Below, piece after piece: positions 5,629 to 9,374 of a DNA stretch of 9,374 nt (the stretch's first letter is position 1; every line of letters starts with the position of its first letter). The translations under genes were made by a program, and so were the position numbers. The stretch covers positions 1-9,374 of the forward strand of contig DASSXP010000302.1 in the NCBI GenBank assembly GCA_035703755.1. The letters run 5' to 3'. The notes below the pieces were generated by a model that did not search any database, was not told where the DNA came from, and worked only from the letters and a program-made list of their open reading frames with translations. This DNA comes from DASSBG01 sp035703755. Its GTDB lineage: Bacteria; Pseudomonadota; Gammaproteobacteria; Xanthomonadales; Rhodanobacteraceae.

Positions 5629-8037
5629 TCAAGCGGGCGCTGCCGAGTCTGCTGGCGCAGCCACGCACAAGCCGTCCCCGTGCGCTGCCGGGCCGTCGCA
5701 AAAGCGTGTGATCAGCTCATGCAGCCGACGCGCGGTTGAAGCGGGCACTTTGTCCAGCAATTTTTTGATCTTGACCGCACGCGCCAACAGCGCGGACGCG
5801 GCGGCACGGTCCGACTGTGCCAAGCGGGCGGCCGCCAATGCCACCAAGGCATTGATTTGGTAGGGATGCGGTTCCCTGGCATACAGGCGATCCGCCATCG
5901 CCAGCGCCTCTTCGCCGGATTGCACGGCGAGGTCGACCCGGCCGGTCAAGAGTGCAATCGCGGACAAGTTGGTGATCGGCACCAACACCATCACATGATC
6001 GCCCTTGAAGGCATGCCGATACATGGCGACAGCCTGCTGTTGCAGCTCGAACGCTTCCGGCAGCTTGCCGCGCTCGCGTGCCAGCTTGGCTCGATTGTTG
6101 AGTATCACGGCCAGATGCGGGCCGCCATCCGGATACAGGGCGGCCAGAATCGGCTGCGCCTGGCGATACAGGGCATCGGCGCGGTCAAGATGGCCCAGAC
6201 CGCGCTCCGCATGGGCCAGATTGCCCAGTGTGCGCGCGTGCTCTTCCTGTGCCGCCCGGTCCGCACCAGCCGCCAACGTGTCGCGGTCCAAGGCTCGCTG
6301 AATGTACTCGCGTGCGTGCGCATAGTCCTCGCCCAGCAGATACAGGACCCCGAGATCGTTGAGCACGTCTGTGTACAACGGCAACCCGGTTTGCTGGCTG
6401 CGCTCCAACCGCTGCAAGGCATCCTTGAACAAGGCCCTGGCTTCGTTGTCGCGGTACTGATCCTTGCGGATATTGGCGAGGATCGCCAGGGATTCAACCG
6501 TGTGCGCATCATCCGGGCCGTACAGCGTGTTGCTCAGGCTCCGGGCGAGCTTGATTTGATTCTCCGCCGCCTCCAGCCGGTTGCGGGAAAACATGCTCTG
6601 CGCCAACGCGTTGTGGATGGCGATGGCGAGATCGGGTCGATTGCCGAAATGGGCATTGACCCTGCCCGCCGCTTCGTCCAGCGCATCGCTCAAGCTGAGT
6701 TCGCTGCCACTGTTGTATGGACTGGACATCTTCAGTACATCCAGCAAGAACGCATTCACGCTGCCGGTATCCGCTGCCGCCTGTTCGGCGCGCCGTGCTT
6801 GCCGGAAGGCAATGCTCGCCGCAACCAGTACCGCCAGCAACGCCAGCATTGCCGCCATGCTGCCCCAACGATGCCGGCGCAGAAACTTGCCTGCCCGATA
6901 GCCCACCGAATCCGGGTGCGCCTGTACCGGTTGCCCCGCCAGATAACGCTGCAAGTCCTCCGCCAGTGCTTGCGCCGAGGCGTATCGTCGTGTGGGCTCC
7001 TTGTGCATCGCCTTCTGCACGATACGTTCCAGATCGCCACCGATCTGCGCGAGGCGTTGCTGACGCTCAGTCAGCGGCAGTGCCCCCGCCCAGAGCGCGT
7101 GACGCAGGGTGTTCGGCTGACTGTGGCAAATGACCTGCTCACTCGCCGCCGGGGACAAACCGTCCAGAACGTAGGGCAATGCCCCCGTCGACAACTCATA
7201 CAAAATCACGCCCAGTGAATACACATCCGATGCGGTCGTCAGGGGCTTGTGGCCCATTTGCTCCGGGCTTGCGTAGGCCGGCGTCATGGCCTGCACACCG
7301 GTCCGGGTCACGGCGGCAGCCGCCTGCGGCCCCAAGGCGCGTGCAATGCCAAAGTCCAGCAATCTGGGCTCACCCTCGGCATCCACCAGCACATTGCCGG
7401 GTTTCAGGTCACGGTGCACGATCAGATGCTGGTGGGCCGCCTGCACACCGCTGCACAACTTGCAAAACAAGCGCAGCCGAGCCGGCATGTCCAGCCGGTG
7501 CTGGGTGCTGTAGTCGGTCAGCGAAACGCCCTCGACGTACTCCATCACCAGCCAGGGCACCCCGGTCGCGGTCGTGCCGCCGTCCAGAATTCGCGCCACA
7601 TTGGGATGGCTGAGCTCGGCCAACAACTGCCGCTCATTTTCGAAGCGCTGGGCCAGCTTGTCGCGCACCGGTGCATCGTGCAGCAGAAACTCGCCGCGCA
7701 TGAGCTTCAGCGCGGCCTGCTGGGTGAAAGTCCCGTCGGCACGCGTCGCCAGATACACCACACCCATGCCGCCCCTACCGAGTTCGCGTCCCAGCAACCA
7801 GGCGCCCAGCTGATCGCCGGTCTCCGGCAGGCCAAAGGCGGAAGACAACGCCGCCGATGGCACGGGTTGTTCGAGAAAGCGTCCGGCCGCGCTTTCCGCA
7901 GCCAGCAAGCCGCGCAACCGCGTGATCACCAGCGCATCTTCCGTGAGCCCTTGCAACCACGGCTCACGTTCGGCCGGTGGCAAACCGAGCCCGGTTTCCA
8001 GCAGCCTCAACACGGCAGATTCCATCGAACTGGCCAT
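5629..8037 (-). CDS. membrane-anchored Ser/Thr protein kinase with C-terminal TPR domain
   Basis: An 802-aa protein. Residues 1-70 form the short helical region typical of kinases paired with ECF sigma factors. A PknB/Hanks-type kinase domain follows: glycine loop LGRGGMGVVY (86-95), ATP-anchoring Lys111 (AALKL), catalytic loop HRDLKPGN (208-215) with Asp210, metal-binding DFG (228-230), an activation loop rich in Thr, SPEQ (257-260) and DVYSLG (271-276). All key residues are present, so it should be active. One membrane span lies at about 394-411 just after basic residues (FLRRHR), putting the kinase in the cytoplasm and the tail outside it. The remainder (about 470-770) is built of TPR-like helical repeats of the kinesin-light-chain style, probably a sensing or partner-binding surface. 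The start ATG at 8037 follows a GGGGG run 5 bases upstream; the frame stays open to 8127 but that would overlap the divergent sigma gene. The likely partner is the ECF sigma factor 66 bp away. The histone-like gene follows by 41 bp. Confidence 0.93.
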   Translation of the reverse strand: MASSMESAVLRLLETGLGLPPAEREPWLQGLTEDALVITRLRGLLAAESAAGRFLEQPVPSAALSSAFGLPETGDQLGAWLLGRELGRGGMGVVYLATRADGTFTQQAALKLMRGEFLLHDAPVRDKLAQRFENERQLLAELSHPNVARILDGGTTATGVPWLVMEYVEGVSLTDYSTQHRLDMPARLRLFCKLCSGVQAAHQHLIVHRDLKPGNVLVDAEGEPRLLDFGIARALGPQAAAAVTRTGVQAMTPAYASPEQMGHKPLTTASDVYSLGVILYELSTGALPYVLDGLSPAASEQVICHSQPNTLRHALWAGALPLTERQQRLAQIGGDLERIVQKAMHKEPTRRYASAQALAEDLQRYLAGQPVQAHPDSVGYRAGKFLRRHRWGSMAAMLALLAVLVAASIAFRQARRAEQAAADTGSVNAFLLDVLKMSSPYNSGSELSLSDALDEAAGRVNAHFGNRPDLAIAIHNALAQSMFSRNRLEAAENQIKLARSLSNTLYGPDDAHTVESLAILANIRKDQYRDNEARALFKDALQRLERSQQTGLPLYTDVLNDLGVLYLLGEDYAHAREYIQRALDRDTLAAGADRAAQEEHARTLGNLAHAERGLGHLDRADALYRQAQPILAALYPDGGPHLAVILNNRAKLARERGKLPEAFELQQQAVAMYRHAFKGDHVMVLVPITNLSAIALLTGRVDLAVQSGEEALAMADRLYAREPHPYQINALVALAAARLAQSDRAAASALLARAVKIKKLLDKVPASTARRLHELITRFCDGPAAHGDGLCVAAPADSAAPA

Positions 8038-8103
8038 GCATACCCCCGTCTCGTGGCAGCCTACTCCACCAATGCCTGTCTTTGCATCGGCTAGACTGCT
8101 GCA
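8038..8103. promoter_or_regulatory. divergent regulatory region between kinase and ECF sigma genes
   Basis: Only 66 bp separate the two start codons, so both promoters must sit here or reach into the coding regions. A TAGACT at 8092-8097 could be the -10 box of the sigma gene; it would put the transcript start at about the ATG. No good -35 box is visible 16-18 bases before it. The GGGGG (8047-8043, minus strand) is the likely ribosome site of the kinase. No ribosome site is seen before the sigma gene. Confidence 0.4.
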
Positions 8104-8697
8104 ATGGAAGCCCCGGACATTACCCAACTACTCGGCGAGTGGCGCCTCGGCAATGCCGGGGCACGGGATCAACTGGTGCAACTGCTGTATCCGGAACTGC
8201 GGCGGCAGGCACAGCAAGTGTTTCGACGCGAATCGGCGTGCCAAACCTTGCAACCGACCGCACTCGTCCACGAAGCCTGGCTGCGCTTGTCGGGGCACGC
8301 CCTCGCGCCTGCGGCCAATGATCGCAGCCACCTGCTGGCCATCACCGCACGATTGATGCGCGAGATCCTGGTTGACCACGCACGTCGCCGCAACGCGATC
8401 AAGCGCGATGGCGGCTTGCGCGTGAGCCTCAGCGACCCGGATTTTCCAGCCGCAAGCACGAGCGCCACGCCCGACATGTTGAGCCTCGACCGCGCACTGG
8501 AGCAACTGGAGACCGTCGACGCGGTCAAGGCGCGGGTTGTTGAGCTGCGCTACTTTGGTGGCCTCAGCGTCGAGGAAACCGGAACCGCACTGGAACTGTC
8601 ACCCGCCACGGTGAAACGCCACTGGCAGGCCGCCCGTGTATGGTTGTTCAACGCTCTCAACAACCCGCCCGAAGATGCGCTCAGCCGCCGGGATTGA
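8104..8697 (+). CDS. ECF-family RNA polymerase sigma factor (TIGR02999-like), kinase-associated
   Basis: A 197-aa protein with the two sigma domains of the ECF group and no further domain. Region 2 covers about residues 5-98 and includes the subgroup hallmark LQPTALVHEAWLRL (49-62) and ARLMREILVDHARRRNAIKR (82-101). Region 4 covers about 128-182 with VVELRYFGGLSVEETG (145-160) and the helix-turn-helix SPATVKRHW (166-174) that reads the -35 box. Most ECF factors carry an acidic DAED-type motif just before LVQE in region 2.2; here that place reads Gln50-Pro51-Thr52-Ala53. In kinase-linked sigma factors a phosphothreonine can supply this charge, so Thr52 (or Thr48) is a candidate target of the divergent kinase. 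No anti-sigma gene is in the window, which also points to control by the kinase. The 3' end overlaps the rhomboid gene by 17 bp, tail to tail. Family call is firm; the mode of control is inference. Confidence 0.92.
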   Translation: MEAPDITQLLGEWRLGNAGARDQLVQLLYPELRRQAQQVFRRESACQTLQPTALVHEAWLRLSGHALAPAANDRSHLLAITARLMREILVDHARRRNAIKRDGGLRVSLSDPDFPAASTSATPDMLSLDRALEQLETVDAVKARVVELRYFGGLSVEETGTALELSPATVKRHWQAARVWLFNALNNPPEDALSRRD

Positions 8698-9280
8698 ACA
8701 ACTGCTGCACGAACACGCCAACCACGCGCGGCTCCATCAACACGGTGAAAACGATGCCGTAGGCGGCACCCCACAGGTGGGCGCTGTGGTTGACGTTGTC
8801 GCCACCACGATGATCCATGTAGATCGACCAGCCGGTGTAAGCGACCGCGAACAGGATCGCCGGCACCGGCACGATGAACACCAGGATCATGCTCCAGGGT
8901 GCCAGCAGAATGTAGGCAAACAGCACCGCCGACACTGCACCAGAGGCACCAAGGCTGCGGTAGGAGGGATTGTCGCGGTTGGCCATCCACGTCGGCAGGA
9001 TCGACACCAGCAAGCCGAGCACGTAGAACACCAGAAACCCGAACTGCCCGAGATGCTGGCGGTACAAAGGTTCCATCGCCCGTCCGAACGACCACAAGGT
9101 GATCATGTTGAACGCGAGATGCGTGATGTCGGCGTGGATCAGCCCATAGCTCAGCAGGCGGTAATACTGGCCGCGCTTGACCGCCGGCGGCCACAGGATC
9201 AGGTCATCCAGCAAGCGGCGGTTGTTGAAGGCGAAAAACGACACCACGCAGGTGACGGCAACGATGGCTAGGGTGAGCAT
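8681..9280 (-). CDS. rhomboid family intramembrane serine protease
   Basis: A 199-aa polytopic membrane protein with about six hydrophobic segments, starting at 2-18 and then at about 52-66, 79-96, 111-127, 131-151 and 168-182. Rhomboids cut the membrane spans of other proteins. The catalytic dyad is visible: Ser113 in GASG (111-114) and His168 in AHLWGAAYG (167-175). The H-x4-H-x3-N motif before them is also present (His49, His54, Asn58), which shapes the oxyanion hole. The protein is therefore likely active; its substrate is unknown. The ATG at 9280 is chosen: GGGAA lies 4 bases upstream, and a longer GTG start at 9319 would lie in the stem of the terminator. The gene stands alone, convergent with the sigma factor gene; their coding ends overlap by 17 bp. 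Confidence 0.93.
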   Translation of the reverse strand: MLTLAIVAVTCVVSFFAFNNRRLLDDLILWPPAVKRGQYYRLLSYGLIHADITHLAFNMITLWSFGRAMEPLYRQHLGQFGFLVFYVLGLLVSILPTWMANRDNPSYRSLGASGAVSAVLFAYILLAPWSMILVFIVPVPAILFAVAYTGWSIYMDHRGGDNVNHSAHLWGAAYGIVFTVLMEPRVVGVFVQQLFNPGG

Positions 9281-9314
9281 GCGCTTCCCGATTGGGTGAA
9301 TGAAGCCATCATGC

Positions 9315-9359
9315 CACACGCAAAAGGCCCGTCGTCGCCGCCGGGCCTTTTGCGTTGTG
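9315..9359. terminator. bidirectional Rho-independent terminator-like hairpin
   Basis: ACGCAAAAGGCCCG (9318-9331) pairs perfectly with CGGGCCTTTTGCGT (9342-9355) around a 10-base loop; CAC/GTG extends the stem by three pairs past a one-base bulge. The GC-rich top with a flanking A run and T run gives terminator character on both strands. It lies 34 bp upstream of the rhomboid start, so on the minus strand it most likely ends the transcript of a gene beyond the right edge. Alternatively the rhomboid transcript starts within or before it and the hairpin forms part of its leader. Confidence 0.75.
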
Positions 9360-9374
9360 CCAGTTGATCAGTGA

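Noticed and set aside
4717..5739. Open frame of 340 codons on the plus strand across the histone-like gene
   Set aside because: It arises from the repetitive Lys/Ala/Pro codons read backwards; the minus-strand gene has a good ribosome site and sensible start.
5857..7218. Open frame of 453 codons on the plus strand opposite the kinase
   Set aside because: The translation is Arg/Gln-rich without motifs, and it is the mirror of the TPR and kinase coding frame.
9281..9319. Longer rhomboid reading from GTG at 9319
   Set aside because: The start would lie in the terminator stem, adds a polar stretch not typical before the first membrane span, and lacks a ribosome site, unlike the ATG at 9280.

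Overview
The window looks like a chromosomal segment of a GC-rich Gram-negative gammaproteobacterium, most likely of the Xanthomonadales/Lysobacterales (Rhodanobacteraceae/Lysobacteraceae-like). The reasons are a KdsB start (Kdo-lipopolysaccharide pathway), a gammaproteobacterial-type RlmC, a divergent ECF sigma factor / Ser-Thr kinase-TPR pair of the kind common in that group, and a secreted protein ending in an aromatic-Gly-Phe-acidic tail. Taxonomy is inferred from protein style only; there is no rRNA here.

Layout. 1-145 (-): first 48 codons of kdsB. 146-373: divergent intergenic stretch. 374-2845 (+): secreted heparinase II/III-like protein. It overlaps by 4 bases the TTG start of rlmC (2842-4002, +), the 23S rRNA U747 methyltransferase. 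4003-4178: a 176-bp transposase-less, MITE-like element with 17/18-bp terminal inverted repeats and a TGA/TGA target duplication. It sits exactly against the rlmC stop codon and supplies the stop codon of the convergent gene. 4169-4771 (-): AAA_28-type P-loop ATPase/kinase, noticeably AT-richer than its surroundings. 4793-5587 (-): histone H1-like Lys/Ala/Pro-rich protein. 5629-8037 (-): Ser/Thr protein kinase with one membrane span and a TPR tail. 8104-8697 (+): ECF sigma factor, divergent from the kinase. 8681-9280 (-): rhomboid protease, overlapping the sigma gene tail-to-tail. 9315-9359: strong bidirectional hairpin terminator.

How the genes may work together. The kinase and sigma factor share a 66-bp divergent region, and the sigma factor has an uncharged Gln-Pro-Thr-Ala where region 2.2 usually carries acidic residues. 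This suggests a sigma factor activated by threonine phosphorylation. The histone-like gene lies 41 bp behind the kinase in the same orientation and may be co-transcribed; a functional tie is speculation. Kinase, histone-like gene and ATPase form a same-strand run of three. KdsB, RlmC and the rhomboid protease are housekeeping or generic genes.

I see no CRISPR array, tRNA, rRNA, phage or defence cassette. The most interesting points are the kinase/sigma pair, the MITE between two stop codons, and the apparently degenerate metal site of the heparinase-like protein.
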